This document shows positions 43,137 to 51,426 of a stretch of 64,000 nt of DNA, in pieces. Under the pieces are notes generated by a model. The model did no database searches and was not told where the DNA came from. It saw only the letters and a program-made list of their open reading frames with translations. How positions within the stretch are numbered: the stretch's first letter is position 1; every line of letters begins with the position of its first letter. The DNA comes from Verrucomicrobia subdivision 3 bacterium UBA693 (GTDB taxonomy: Bacteria; Verrucomicrobiota; Verrucomicrobiia; Limisphaerales; UBA8199): positions 13,644 to 77,643 of the forward strand of contig DBMR01000001.1 of NCBI GenBank assembly GCA_002298785.1, written 5' to 3'. Made by a program: the position numbers and the translations under genes.

Positions 43137-44123
43137 ATGAAAATTGCTCAGTTTGGCCTTGGCCCCATCGGCATCGAAACGCTCAAACTCGCCGCCACTA
43201 AACCGTGGATCGAGATCGTCGGCGGGATCGATGTTGATCCGGCCAAACATGGCCGTTCGCTGGCCGAGATCACTGGTTTGACCAATCTCAGCCAGGCCCG
43301 CGTTTACCGGAGCCTCGATGAACTCCTGCAACAGGCAAGACCGGACATCATCTTTCACACCGCCGTTTCCAAAATCGCGGACGCGGTGGCCCAGGTCGAA
43401 CCCATGGCGCGTGCCGGGATCAGCGTGGTCTCCTCGTGTGAGGAACTGCTGTTTCCCCCACTGCGTGAACCGACGCTCGCCCGGCAACTCGATGCCGTCT
43501 GCAAACAGCACGGCGCCCGCGTGCTGGGAACCGGTGTCAATCCCGGCTTCGTGATGGACGTCATCCCAGTCTGCCTCACGGGGGTGTGCCGGGAAGTCAG
43601 AGAGATTCACGTCCAGCGCGTCGTGAATGCCGCCACCCGCCGCGGTCCACTCCAAAAGAAGATCGGGAGCGGCCTGGCTCCGGCGGAGTTCGAGCGGTTG
43701 TTCGCCGAAGGAAAAGCAGGCCATGCGGGCCTCAAAGATTCCGCAGCGCTCATCGGCCATTGCCTGGGCTGGTCGTTCACAGAACTGACAGAAACCTGCC
43801 AGGCCATGGTGGCAGATCAACCGATTAAGACCGAGCACGTTGAGGTGCAACCCGGTCAATGCTGCGGACTACATCAGCGCGCCGAGGCCAAGGCAAACGG
43901 CTACTTCCGTCTCACGCTCGACCTGAAGATGTATCTGGGCGCACCCAACCCGCACGATGCCTGCCAGGTTGTAGGCGAACCGGGTTTGAACCTCATGCTG
44001 GACGGTGGGGTGGCCGGCGATGCTGCCACTGTCGCCTCGCTGGTGAATGCCGCCCCCAGAATACTCAAAGCCCCCCCGGGATTGTTATTGATGACCGACA
44101 TCGGCACCCCGAGCTTTGCCTGA
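43137..44123 (+). CDS. Dihydrodipicolinate-reductase-like NAD(P)-dependent dehydrogenase
   Basis: 328 residues. An N-terminal Rossmann fold (IAQFGLGPIGIETLKL, then GGIDVDPAKHGRSLAE) is followed by a mixed C-terminal domain with GTGVNPGFVMDVIPV and HVQRVVNAATRRGPLQKKIG. The pattern resembles the 2,4-diaminopentanoate dehydrogenase / amine dehydrogenase branch of the DapB-like superfamily and not true DapB, since the DapB active-site pair is not evident. It would reduce or oxidatively deaminate a small substrate with NAD(P)H. The substrate is unknown. It is divergent from the AGE epimerase. Confidence 0.75.
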   Translation: MKIAQFGLGPIGIETLKLAATKPWIEIVGGIDVDPAKHGRSLAEITGLTNLSQARVYRSLDELLQQARPDIIFHTAVSKIADAVAQVEPMARAGISVVSSCEELLFPPLREPTLARQLDAVCKQHGARVLGTGVNPGFVMDVIPVCLTGVCREVREIHVQRVVNAATRRGPLQKKIGSGLAPAEFERLFAEGKAGHAGLKDSAALIGHCLGWSFTELTETCQAMVADQPIKTEHVEVQPGQCCGLHQRAEAKANGYFRLTLDLKMYLGAPNPHDACQVVGEPGLNLMLDGGVAGDAATVASLVNAAPRILKAPPGLLLMTDIGTPSFA

Positions 44124-44336
44124 ATCGCCCGCCATTCGAACCTGTAACTCTCTGGAGCCAGCGGGGTCGCCAGGGACTGGGACAGCCGTCAAACCTTTCC
44201 CTAGATGGTCATCTGACTGGTTGATTTAAGGCCAAACTAGCCCATATTACCGCCTAACCCTCGGGTGTATCAAACCGGGAATCGGCGGAGGCCGAAGCCA
44301 CAGGTCCCACGCCCAGGGCGCCAATCGCCATCATAT

Positions 44337-47300
44337 ATGAGCAGAAAATTGCCCCGTCTGGTGTCCGGCCTCGTGTTCCCGGCTGCCATCGCTTCCAGTA
44401 TCCAGCTTCTTGCCGCAGATGATCCTTATCAAGGCGCCAAGTGGGCGCCCTTGGACCCAAAACCAATCCTCGAAGCGGCAGCAGCGATTACCTTGACCAA
44501 TTACCCGGATTGTGACGAGGCCACAGTGGACAGCCACATGGTGCGAGTGTATCGCGCCGATGGCACCGGCGAAGCCCAGGACGAGACCTATACGAAAGTC
44601 CTGACCGAAAAAGGCAAGCGGAACAGCCGCACGGTTTCAATGGGGTTCATGCTGCCCTACAACACCGTTAAGGTGCTCAAACTCGAGGTGATCCGACCCA
44701 ACGGTGAAGTGCTGCCGGTGGATCTCGAGGCCAATTCCAAAGAGAGCATCGACGACAGCCAGATGGCGATGAACATCTATGACCCCAACATGCGGGTCTT
44801 GCGGGTCAACATCCCTAAATTGGAGCCCGGCGATGTCATCCATTCCATCACACGCACCACCACGCTTCGCTCCATCATTCCCGGAGAATTCGCAGAGTGG
44901 AACCTTTTCGAAGGCAGCGGGTACATTCGCCACGTTTCCTACGACGTTTACGCTCCCAAAGACAAGCCGCTCAATCGCATTATCCTGCGCGACGAAGTGC
45001 CGGGCACGTTGAAATCCAGCACCAAACCTGATGAAAACGGCGGCACCCTGCATCAATGGGAAGTGACCAACGTGCCGCGCATGTTCAATGAACCCGCCAT
45101 GCCGCCTTACGAAATGGTGTTGCAGCGATTGATCGTCAGCACCACGCCCAACTGGCCGGCGGTCTCCAAATGGTATTGGGAAGTTTCCAAGCCCCACCTA
45201 GACGCCACCACACCGGAAATGCAGCAGGCCGTCGATCTCCTGGTGGCCGGGGCCAAAACCGATCTCGAAAAGGTCCACAATATCTTCTACGACGTCTCGA
45301 AAAAGATCCGTTACATGGGCCTGACCCCGGAAAAGGACCGGCCCGGATTTGAACCGCACGACGTGAAGCTGACCTTCGAGAAGAAGTATGGCGTGTGCCG
45401 GGACAAGGCCGCGCTGTTGGTCTCCATGCTGCGGGCCGCGGGACTCAAGGCTTACCCCGTACTGATTAACGTCGGCACGAAAAAGGACCCGGACATTGCC
45501 GAACCGTTCTTCAATCACGCCATCGTGGCGGTGGAACTGAAGGACCGCGAATACACTCTCATGGATCCGACCGACGAGAACACGAAGGATCTGCTCCCGG
45601 CCTCCGAATGTGACCAGAGTTACCTGGTCTGCCGCCCTGAAGGCGAGAACATCAAGATCAGTCCGATCCGCCCACCGGAAGAGAACATGATGAAGGTGAA
45701 GACGGTCGCGACGCTCACCGCAGCCGGATTGCTGGAAGCCAAATCCGAGCTCGATTTTGAAGGCATCAACGACAATAGCTACCGGGAGGCGTTCGCGCGT
45801 ATGAAACCGGATGACAAGCGGCGCTTCTTTGAACGGGCGTTGAAACGCACCATGCCCGGCGCCACCCTTAAGTCCCTCAAGCTCACGCCCGAGGACATGC
45901 TGGATACCTCCGAGCACATTCGCGCGGAATTGGAATACTCCGCCGAAGGCATGACCGCGGCCGGGAACGGCAAAGCCATCGTGTCGCTGCCCTGGATCGG
46001 CAAAGGCATGGGCATTGTCCAATTCATTTTGGGCAGCGCGGGGCTGGAAAAGCGCAAATACCCGATGCAAACCTACGTGGCCTGCGGGCTCCAGGAAGAC
46101 TTGCAGATCAAGTTGGGTGAAGGCTTCGCCGGGGCGGTCTCCATGCCCACCTTCACCCCGGTCTCCGATGCCTGCCTGGACTACACGCTGCGCGTGGATC
46201 ACAAAGATCAGGCCCTCCAGGCTTCCCGGGTGCTGAAACTAAAGGTCGTGAATTTCTCCACCGACCAATACCTGCAACTTCGGCACACGCTCGAAACTCT
46301 CGAATACGACCAGCGCAAAGCCCCGGTCATGGCGGTCGCGGATAACGTGGTGGCCGTCGCGGCACCGCGTCCCACCGGCGACAATGGCGCCGTCGAGTCC
46401 AATGCCCGGGTCATCGAATCCTCGAAAACACTGAAGGTAAAAGACGCACACACCGCGGTTTTTCGCGGCAAGTATTCGAAGCAAATTCTGACCTACAGCG
46501 GCAAAAAGCGGGAAGCCGAGCTGAAATTTGAATTCAACCCGGCCTGCCAGGACGTGAAACTGGTCAGCGCCGTGGTGACCTCCAAGACCGGCCAGCGCCA
46601 GGAGATCGCCAAGGACGAAATCAACATCATGGACGCGGGCTGGAATGCTTCCGCCAAACGCTACACCGGCGGCAAGATCCTGGTCGCCAACCTGCCCGGC
46701 GTGGACATCGGCTCGACCATCGAGGTGGAATTCGAAATCACCTCCCATGATCTGCCGTTCCTCTCCGGTTTCGAGCAGTTCCAGGTGGGAGACGCGCTGG
46801 ACAAGAAGTCTTTCCAGCTCGAAGCGGAACCGGGCGTGCAAGTGCGTCGCCTGATCACCGGCAAGGGCAACACGGTCCAGGAAAAGACCGGAGAAAACTC
46901 GTGGAGTTGGCGCGCGGAATCAGTGCCGGCGCTGCCCGCCGAGACGCAGACACCGCCCGAGTGGATCTTCCTGCCCGGCGTGGCCTATTCCGTCGGAGAC
47001 CTGGCCTCGGCCGCGCGGGATTTCCATGCCATCCTGCTTGATCGCGCCGGTCAAGGCGCCAAGGCGGCAGCCATGGCGCGTGATCTGACGGCCAAATCCT
47101 CCTCTAAAACAGAAGCGCTCCGGGCCGTCCGCGATTTCGTGGCCAAGAATATTCGCTCCGCCGGCCCATCGTTCACCGATCTGCCGTTGAAAGAGTTGTC
47201 TGCGGCCGACACCACCCTGGCGGATGGCTATGGGCACGCGGCGGACAAAGCCATTTTGCTCCACGCCATGCTCAGCGCCGCCGGTTTTCAACCGGAATTC

Positions 47301-48185
47301 GTGATGGCCTCAATGCTGCCTCCCCTCGACAGCATCAGCAACCTCCTAGCGACCTTCCCCATGCCGCATGTGTTCGCCACCCCGCTCGTGCGCGTCCAAT
47401 TGGACGGGGAGAAAATCTACCTGAACGATACTGATCAATACTCGCGGCTGGGATCGACGTTCTTCGATGGCCGATTGGCTGTGGCCCTCTCCAACCTGCG
47501 CTTGGAAGTGGTCCACGCCGCTAAGAATTGCGAGGACAAAACCGAAACGACCTACGCCATGGCTCCCGGCGAAAACGGCAAAACCAAAATCGAAGTTACC
47601 CACCGGTATTTTGGATCGGTATACAATGGCAAGAACCGTTACTTCTCGGAATTGCCGCCCGAGGAACGAAAACGTTACCACCAGGAAGTGGTCGCCAATC
47701 TCGCTCAGGGTGCTCATCCCCAAAGCGACCTGGTCACCCAATTCGACGTCTATCCCGGCATCGAGCGCTTCGCCGTCGAAGTGGACAAATACACCGTGGT
47801 CGATGGCCGCTATTTCTACTTCGACCTTCCGTTCACGCCATCGCTCTTCCCCATCGGGGCCGATCACCGCACCCTGCCGTTGTTCGTCTCCCGGCGCGGA
47901 CAAAGCACCGTGCGCACCGAAGTCGATCTGCCTTCGGCCTACCGCAAGATTGCCATCGCCCCGAAAGCCGGAGAACTGTTGGCCCCTGCCGGTAGCGGCG
48001 TCGCTCGCATTTCGTCCTCGGCGGAAGGCGGCAAACTCGTGGTCAGCTATGATCTGGAAACCTCCCCAGCGATCGTGGAGCCTGACCAGTATCCTGAGCT
48101 GCTGAAGCTGGGATCGATCCTCGGAAGCCGTTCTTCGCGGGTATTCCTGCTCGAGGGATCGCCCGAGGCGGCTAACCCAAGGTAA
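44337..48185 (+). CDS. Giant exported protein with two DUF3857/transglutaminase units
   Basis: 1282 residues from the ATG at 44337. Signal peptide 1-26 ends SSIQLLAA. Unit 1 has a DUF3857 beta domain (~40-220) and a transglutaminase-like domain with catalytic C354 (YGVCRDKA), H394 (FNHAIV) and D410 (MDPTDE), then a DUF2569/DUF3858-like beta region. Unit 2 (~720-1270) repeats this, but the Cys is replaced: YGHAADKA has A968. H1011 (FPMPHVF) and the Asp in YLNDTDQY remain. Proteins with one such unit are common and of unknown role, probably periplasmic, acting on cross-links or amidated substrates. Here unit 2 is probably a non-catalytic copy. Confidence 0.87.
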   Translation: MSRKLPRLVSGLVFPAAIASSIQLLAADDPYQGAKWAPLDPKPILEAAAAITLTNYPDCDEATVDSHMVRVYRADGTGEAQDETYTKVLTEKGKRNSRTVSMGFMLPYNTVKVLKLEVIRPNGEVLPVDLEANSKESIDDSQMAMNIYDPNMRVLRVNIPKLEPGDVIHSITRTTTLRSIIPGEFAEWNLFEGSGYIRHVSYDVYAPKDKPLNRIILRDEVPGTLKSSTKPDENGGTLHQWEVTNVPRMFNEPAMPPYEMVLQRLIVSTTPNWPAVSKWYWEVSKPHLDATTPEMQQAVDLLVAGAKTDLEKVHNIFYDVSKKIRYMGLTPEKDRPGFEPHDVKLTFEKKYGVCRDKAALLVSMLRAAGLKAYPVLINVGTKKDPDIAEPFFNHAIVAVELKDREYTLMDPTDENTKDLLPASECDQSYLVCRPEGENIKISPIRPPEENMMKVKTVATLTAAGLLEAKSELDFEGINDNSYREAFARMKPDDKRRFFERALKRTMPGATLKSLKLTPEDMLDTSEHIRAELEYSAEGMTAAGNGKAIVSLPWIGKGMGIVQFILGSAGLEKRKYPMQTYVACGLQEDLQIKLGEGFAGAVSMPTFTPVSDACLDYTLRVDHKDQALQASRVLKLKVVNFSTDQYLQLRHTLETLEYDQRKAPVMAVADNVVAVAAPRPTGDNGAVESNARVIESSKTLKVKDAHTAVFRGKYSKQILTYSGKKREAELKFEFNPACQDVKLVSAVVTSKTGQRQEIAKDEINIMDAGWNASAKRYTGGKILVANLPGVDIGSTIEVEFEITSHDLPFLSGFEQFQVGDALDKKSFQLEAEPGVQVRRLITGKGNTVQEKTGENSWSWRAESVPALPAETQTPPEWIFLPGVAYSVGDLASAARDFHAILLDRAGQGAKAAAMARDLTAKSSSKTEALRAVRDFVAKNIRSAGPSFTDLPLKELSAADTTLADGYGHAADKAILLHAMLSAAGFQPEFVMASMLPPLDSISNLLATFPMPHVFATPLVRVQLDGEKIYLNDTDQYSRLGSTFFDGRLAVALSNLRLEVVHAAKNCEDKTETTYAMAPGENGKTKIEVTHRYFGSVYNGKNRYFSELPPEERKRYHQEVVANLAQGAHPQSDLVTQFDVYPGIERFAVEVDKYTVVDGRYFYFDLPFTPSLFPIGADHRTLPLFVSRRGQSTVRTEVDLPSAYRKIAIAPKAGELLAPAGSGVARISSSAEGGKLVVSYDLETSPAIVEPDQYPELLKLGSILGSRSSRVFLLEGSPEAANPR

Positions 48186-48257
48186 TTTCAGACGGTTTTG
48201 GGTCGGAAGAAAAGACAGCTTCGACCGACCTGATCCTCACCTCGGTCTGCAATTGAG

Positions 48258-48288
48258 GCCGATACCATTGCTTCGGCAAGGTATCGGC
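48258..48288. terminator. Very stable UUCG-loop hairpin between convergent genes
   Basis: The stem GCCGATACC/GGTATCGGC (48258-48266 with 48280-48288) continues through one bulged A into TTGC/GCAA closing a TTCG tetraloop. It sits between the convergent stops at 48185 and 48297. There is no T tract; it probably protects or ends both transcripts. Confidence 0.65.
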
Positions 48289-48296
48289 TGCGAACC

Positions 48297-48947
48297 TCAC
48301 CACGCCTGAAGTTCTTTCAGACTGGTGATATGCCTTGAGGCTGATTCGCTCCGGGTAACGCCCGGCCGAAGGATTTGCACCGTGGTGAGCCCCAGGCGGT
48401 TGCCGGCTGCAATCTCGGACTCGGGATTGTCCCCCACGACCAGAACCTCTGACGGCTGCAATCGGTATTCTTGCATTAAATCCCGAAACAACAGTTCTTT
48501 ACCCCTCCGTTCGGCATCGTCGATGGCGTCCACCAGGATCTTTGTGAAAAGAGATTGGATACCCAACGCACGGATCTTGCTCTCCTGCAGGCGCCTAAAA
48601 CCCGAGGTAACCAGAAACTTCGACGCCTTAATGCTTTGCAGGACACTGAGATCCGAATAGCCATGCATCGGCTTAGTGACCTCCACTTGGCGAAGCGCAT
48701 CCCAACCGGCCTTCAGCATTTCGGACGAGAACCCGTGTTTGGCCGCCACATGGTCAAGCGCATGTCGCCAACAGTCGGAAAAGGCGCTCGCCAGTGTCGC
48801 TTCGTCCAGACGGCCATGGTTGGCTCGACGAATCGCTGCGAAGGCGGGTTCGAAAAGCTCGGTTCCCACCTCGTCTGCCGCGCTCAGGCAGTTGTCCAGA
48901 TCGAAGATGATCGCCGCAAATCGCTTTAATTGAGCCATTTCTGTCAT
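48297..48947 (-). CDS. HAD-superfamily hydrolase
   Basis: 216 residues. Motif I FDLDN gives D16 (nucleophile) and D18. Motif II is FLVTSGF, motif III is a Lys near KILVDAI, and motif IV is VVGDNPESEI. The helical cap between about 30 and 95 is the subfamily I type. It should be a cytosolic phosphatase or related phosphotransferase. The second residue after D18 is Asn where Thr is common (DLDNCLS), which is a frequent variant. Substrate unknown. The promoter probably lies in the 287 bp between it and the acylphosphatase gene. Confidence 0.8.
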   Translation of the reverse strand: MTEMAQLKRFAAIIFDLDNCLSAADEVGTELFEPAFAAIRRANHGRLDEATLASAFSDCWRHALDHVAAKHGFSSEMLKAGWDALRQVEVTKPMHGYSDLSVLQSIKASKFLVTSGFRRLQESKIRALGIQSLFTKILVDAIDDAERRGKELLFRDLMQEYRLQPSEVLVVGDNPESEIAAGNRLGLTTVQILRPGVTRSESASRHITSLKELQAW

Positions 48948-49234
48948 ACAATACCATAGTCTTCACTACCATTCAGACGACTTCAATCCCCTGAGCCAAC
49001 TGCAACCGAAATTCCAACACCATTCGAAGCCTCCAAAACTGCGGAAAGCAGGCATCGATACCGCTTTACAGCCAAAATATCAGCTCCGGGTGTGCGCTAG
49101 AACGCACAGGAGGCCCATGGATTATGTTATTGCCCCACCCGGGACGGATATGGCTTTATGTTAAACGGTAGGCGGGGGGCGGGTGTTTTTTCTCCCGAAC
49201 CGCGGCGCGTTGTGGCACATTCGAGGCGAGTGAA

Positions 49235-49516
49235 ATGATGAAGCGCAGGCGAATTCAGATAAACTACGCGGGGAATGTGCAGGGTGTAGGGTTTCGTTAC
49301 ACGGTGAAAACCGTGGCAACGGGTTTTGAAGTCACGGGAGTGGTGCGCAATCTCCCGGATGGGCGAGTGGAGTTGATCGCCGAAGGCGCCAGCGAGGAGT
49401 TGACCGCGTTCCGCGCGGCAATTCGTGATGCGGGTTTGGATCATTTTATCAGTGATGAAGCGGTAACATGGGGCGAAGCTGCCAATCAGTTTCGCGGGTT
49501 TGAAATAGCAAGGTAG
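49235..49516 (+). CDS. acyP: Acylphosphatase
   Basis: 93 residues. The signature GNVQGVGFRYTVKTVA gives the catalytic Arg (R21) in the phosphate loop, and the catalytic Asn is in GVVRNLPDGRVE (N39). Two ATG codons are adjacent, and GAGGCGAG precedes them. It hydrolyses acyl phosphates in the cytoplasm. The metallophosphoesterase starts 4 bp after its stop, so the two are one transcription unit. Confidence 0.93.
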   Translation: MMKRRRIQINYAGNVQGVGFRYTVKTVATGFEVTGVVRNLPDGRVELIAEGASEELTAFRAAIRDAGLDHFISDEAVTWGEAANQFRGFEIAR

Positions 49517-49520
49517 TAAA

Positions 49521-50243
49521 ATGAAGTTTGCGATTATAGCCGACATCCATGCCAACCTGGACGCGTTCCAGGTGGTGCTGGAAGATATCAAGCAGCAGAA
49601 ATGCACCCATTATGCCTGCCTGGGTGACGTTGTGGGCTACAACGCCAATCCTAAAGAGTGCCTGGACATCGTCCGCAGCATGAACATGCCCTGCGTTAAG
49701 GGCAACCACGACGAATATTGCTCGTCGGAAGAAGCTTTAGAGGGATTTAATCCGGCGGCGGCCGAGGCGGTCAATTGGACGCGAAAACAGCTAACCCCCG
49801 AGGATCGCATGTGGTTGCGGGAGCTAAAGTATTCCCGCATGGTGACCAATTTCACCATCGTCCATGCCACCCTCGATGGTCCTCAACGCTGGGGATACGT
49901 CTTTGACAAGCTGGCGGCCGCAGCCAGCTTCACCTATCAGAACACCTCCGTCTGCTTTTTCGGGCACACGCACGTGCCGGTCGCTTTCATCCGCGATTCC
50001 ATGGTGCGCGGCGGCACTTATTCCAAATTTAAGCTCGAGCCGGGCAAGAAGTATTTCGTCAACGTCGGCGCGGTGGGCCAACCGCGCGATAACAATCCCA
50101 AGGCCGCTTACGTCGTTTACGACGTGGACGAAGGAACCATCGAATTGCGTCGGCTGGATTACGACATCGCTGCCGCGCAAAAGAAGATTCTGGATGCTGG
50201 TTTGCCGCCACGGCTCGCGGAACGGCTGGCTTATGGCCGGTAG
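49521..50243 (+). CDS. Metallophosphoesterase (YfcE/PrpE-like)
   Basis: 240 residues. Metal-binding motifs are all present: ADIHAN (8-13), GDVVGYNANP (35-44), KGNHDEYC (60-67), HATL near 116 and GHTHVP near 150. The order and spacing match the phosphodiesterases of the YfcE type, some of which act on cyclic nucleotides or phosphoproteins. The NVGAVGQPRDNNP block is the usual C-terminal signature. It sits 4 bp behind acyP and in the same frame as the GT9 gene that follows, with a 42-bp gap to the proposed start of the latter. Confidence 0.85.
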   Translation: MKFAIIADIHANLDAFQVVLEDIKQQKCTHYACLGDVVGYNANPKECLDIVRSMNMPCVKGNHDEYCSSEEALEGFNPAAAEAVNWTRKQLTPEDRMWLRELKYSRMVTNFTIVHATLDGPQRWGYVFDKLAAAASFTYQNTSVCFFGHTHVPVAFIRDSMVRGGTYSKFKLEPGKKYFVNVGAVGQPRDNNPKAAYVVYDVDEGTIELRRLDYDIAAAQKKILDAGLPPRLAERLAYGR

Positions 50244-50285
50244 CGGCCGCGCTCGCCCGGGCGGGCGCAAACCGATGGGCGCGCC

Positions 50286-51308
50286 CTGAAAATCCTCATT
50301 CTAAAACCCAGTTCCCTGGGCGACGTTATCCAGGCGCTGCCGGTGTTGCGACTCATCAAGCAGCACCGACCTGACAGCCTCGTCTATTGGTGGATCGAAA
50401 ACGGCCTCTCCTCCCTGCTGGACGATGATCCCGATTTATCCGGGATCGTCCGGTTCCATCGTAAAGGCTGGGCCCAGCCCAGGAACTGGCGCCTACTCTG
50501 CCAGGATGTTGCCTGGATGCGGGACCAGCATTTCGACTGGGTCATCGATCTCCAAAGCCTGGCGCGCAGCGGCGCTTTCGCCTGGCTCGCCAACGGCAAA
50601 CTGACTATCGGCCTGGATGAAACTCGCGAAGGGGCCCGCGGCTTCTATGATCTTGTCGCCCGACGCGCGACTTGGCACACACACGCGGTCGATTGGTATC
50701 TCAGCGTGCTTCCCCTCCTGGGGGTGCCGGTGCACCGGAATTTCACCTGGATCCCCGAACGCCCCGCGTGGGCGACCGCCATGCGGCAGCGCTGGCCAGA
50801 GCTGGCAACCGCCCGGTGGCTCCTCCTGCAACCCGGGGCTCGCTGGCTCAACAAACGGTGGCCGGTCGAATCTTTCAGCGCCTTCGTGCGCCAGTTCTCC
50901 CGCCTCCGCCCCGAGGTGCGTTTTGCGATCCTTGGCAGCGGTGAAGATCAACCGCTGGGAGCCGCCATTTCACAGGCGGCGCCAAAACAAACCCTGGATC
51001 TGACCGGTAAATTGTCTTTGCCGGAAATGGTGGAGTGGATACGGGCCGCCGCGATGATGGTGACGAATGACACGGGCCCCATGCACGTAGCCGCCGCCAT
51101 GGGAATTCCACTCATCGGGCTGTTCGGTCCCACAGAACCCCGACGCACCGGGCCTTACGGGCAAATCCACCACGCACTGCAACTCGAGTTGCCCTGCGCG
51201 CCGTGCCTTAGTTCGCGCTGCACTTTCTCTCGCCCGCTCGAATGCCTTAAAGCCTTGCCCACCGAGCGAGTCGTCGATGCCGCCAACAGTCTGCTTCCCC
51301 GAGTCTAA
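50286..51308 (+). CDS. GT9-family heptosyltransferase-like glycosyltransferase with a probable CTG start
   Basis: 340 residues if it begins at CTG 50286, which gives (L/M)KILILKPSSLGDVIQALPVL, the standard GT9 N-terminus (K-P-SSLGDV is the nucleotide-loop motif). The next available start, GTG at 50343, would delete this strand. No ATG, GTG or TTG lies in frame between the upstream TAG and 50286. The rest matches ADP-heptose:LPS heptosyltransferases: TKLSLPE, NDTGPMHVAAAMGIPLIGLFGPTEPRRTGP and CTFSRP. It probably adds heptose or a related sugar to the LPS core. It may be translationally coupled to the phosphoesterase. A MITE-like palindrome follows the stop. Confidence 0.82.
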   Translation: MKILILKPSSLGDVIQALPVLRLIKQHRPDSLVYWWIENGLSSLLDDDPDLSGIVRFHRKGWAQPRNWRLLCQDVAWMRDQHFDWVIDLQSLARSGAFAWLANGKLTIGLDETREGARGFYDLVARRATWHTHAVDWYLSVLPLLGVPVHRNFTWIPERPAWATAMRQRWPELATARWLLLQPGARWLNKRWPVESFSAFVRQFSRLRPEVRFAILGSGEDQPLGAAISQAAPKQTLDLTGKLSLPEMVEWIRAAAMMVTNDTGPMHVAAAMGIPLIGLFGPTEPRRTGPYGQIHHALQLELPCAPCLSSRCTFSRPLECLKALPTERVVDAANSLLPRV

Positions 51309-51310
51309 CA

Positions 51311-51424
51311 GGCTGTTGAGAAACACGCCCGGTGGGGCACCGGGCCTACAAGGCATACCGAATTCCGAGCAAATCCTGTAGGCCGCGTGCCCCCACGCGG
51401 CGTCCCGGGAGTTTTTCAACAGCC
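51311..51424. repeat. 114-bp imperfect palindrome (MITE/REP-like element)
   Basis: Terminal arms GGCTGTTGAGAAAC and GTTTTTCAACAGCC are inverted copies with one mismatch. Inside them GTGGGGCAC/GTGCCCCCAC and GGCCTACA/TGTAGGCC also pair. The element fills the gap between the convergent GT9 and araA genes, leaving 2 bp on each side. GGCTGTTGAAAA-type ends are known from several IS families, so it could be a miniature inverted-repeat element. It probably also acts as a two-way terminator. Confidence 0.75.
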
Positions 51425-51426
51425 GG

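Noticed and set aside
43047..43859. Upstream extension of the AGE epimerase frame (271 codons)
   Set aside because: It is antisense to the dehydrogenase gene, and the epimerase signal peptide starts at 43046.
44124..44180. TTCGAA-containing stretch resembling a tRNA T-arm
   Set aside because: The flanking bases do not form a T-stem, and no acceptor or anticodon arms could be built.
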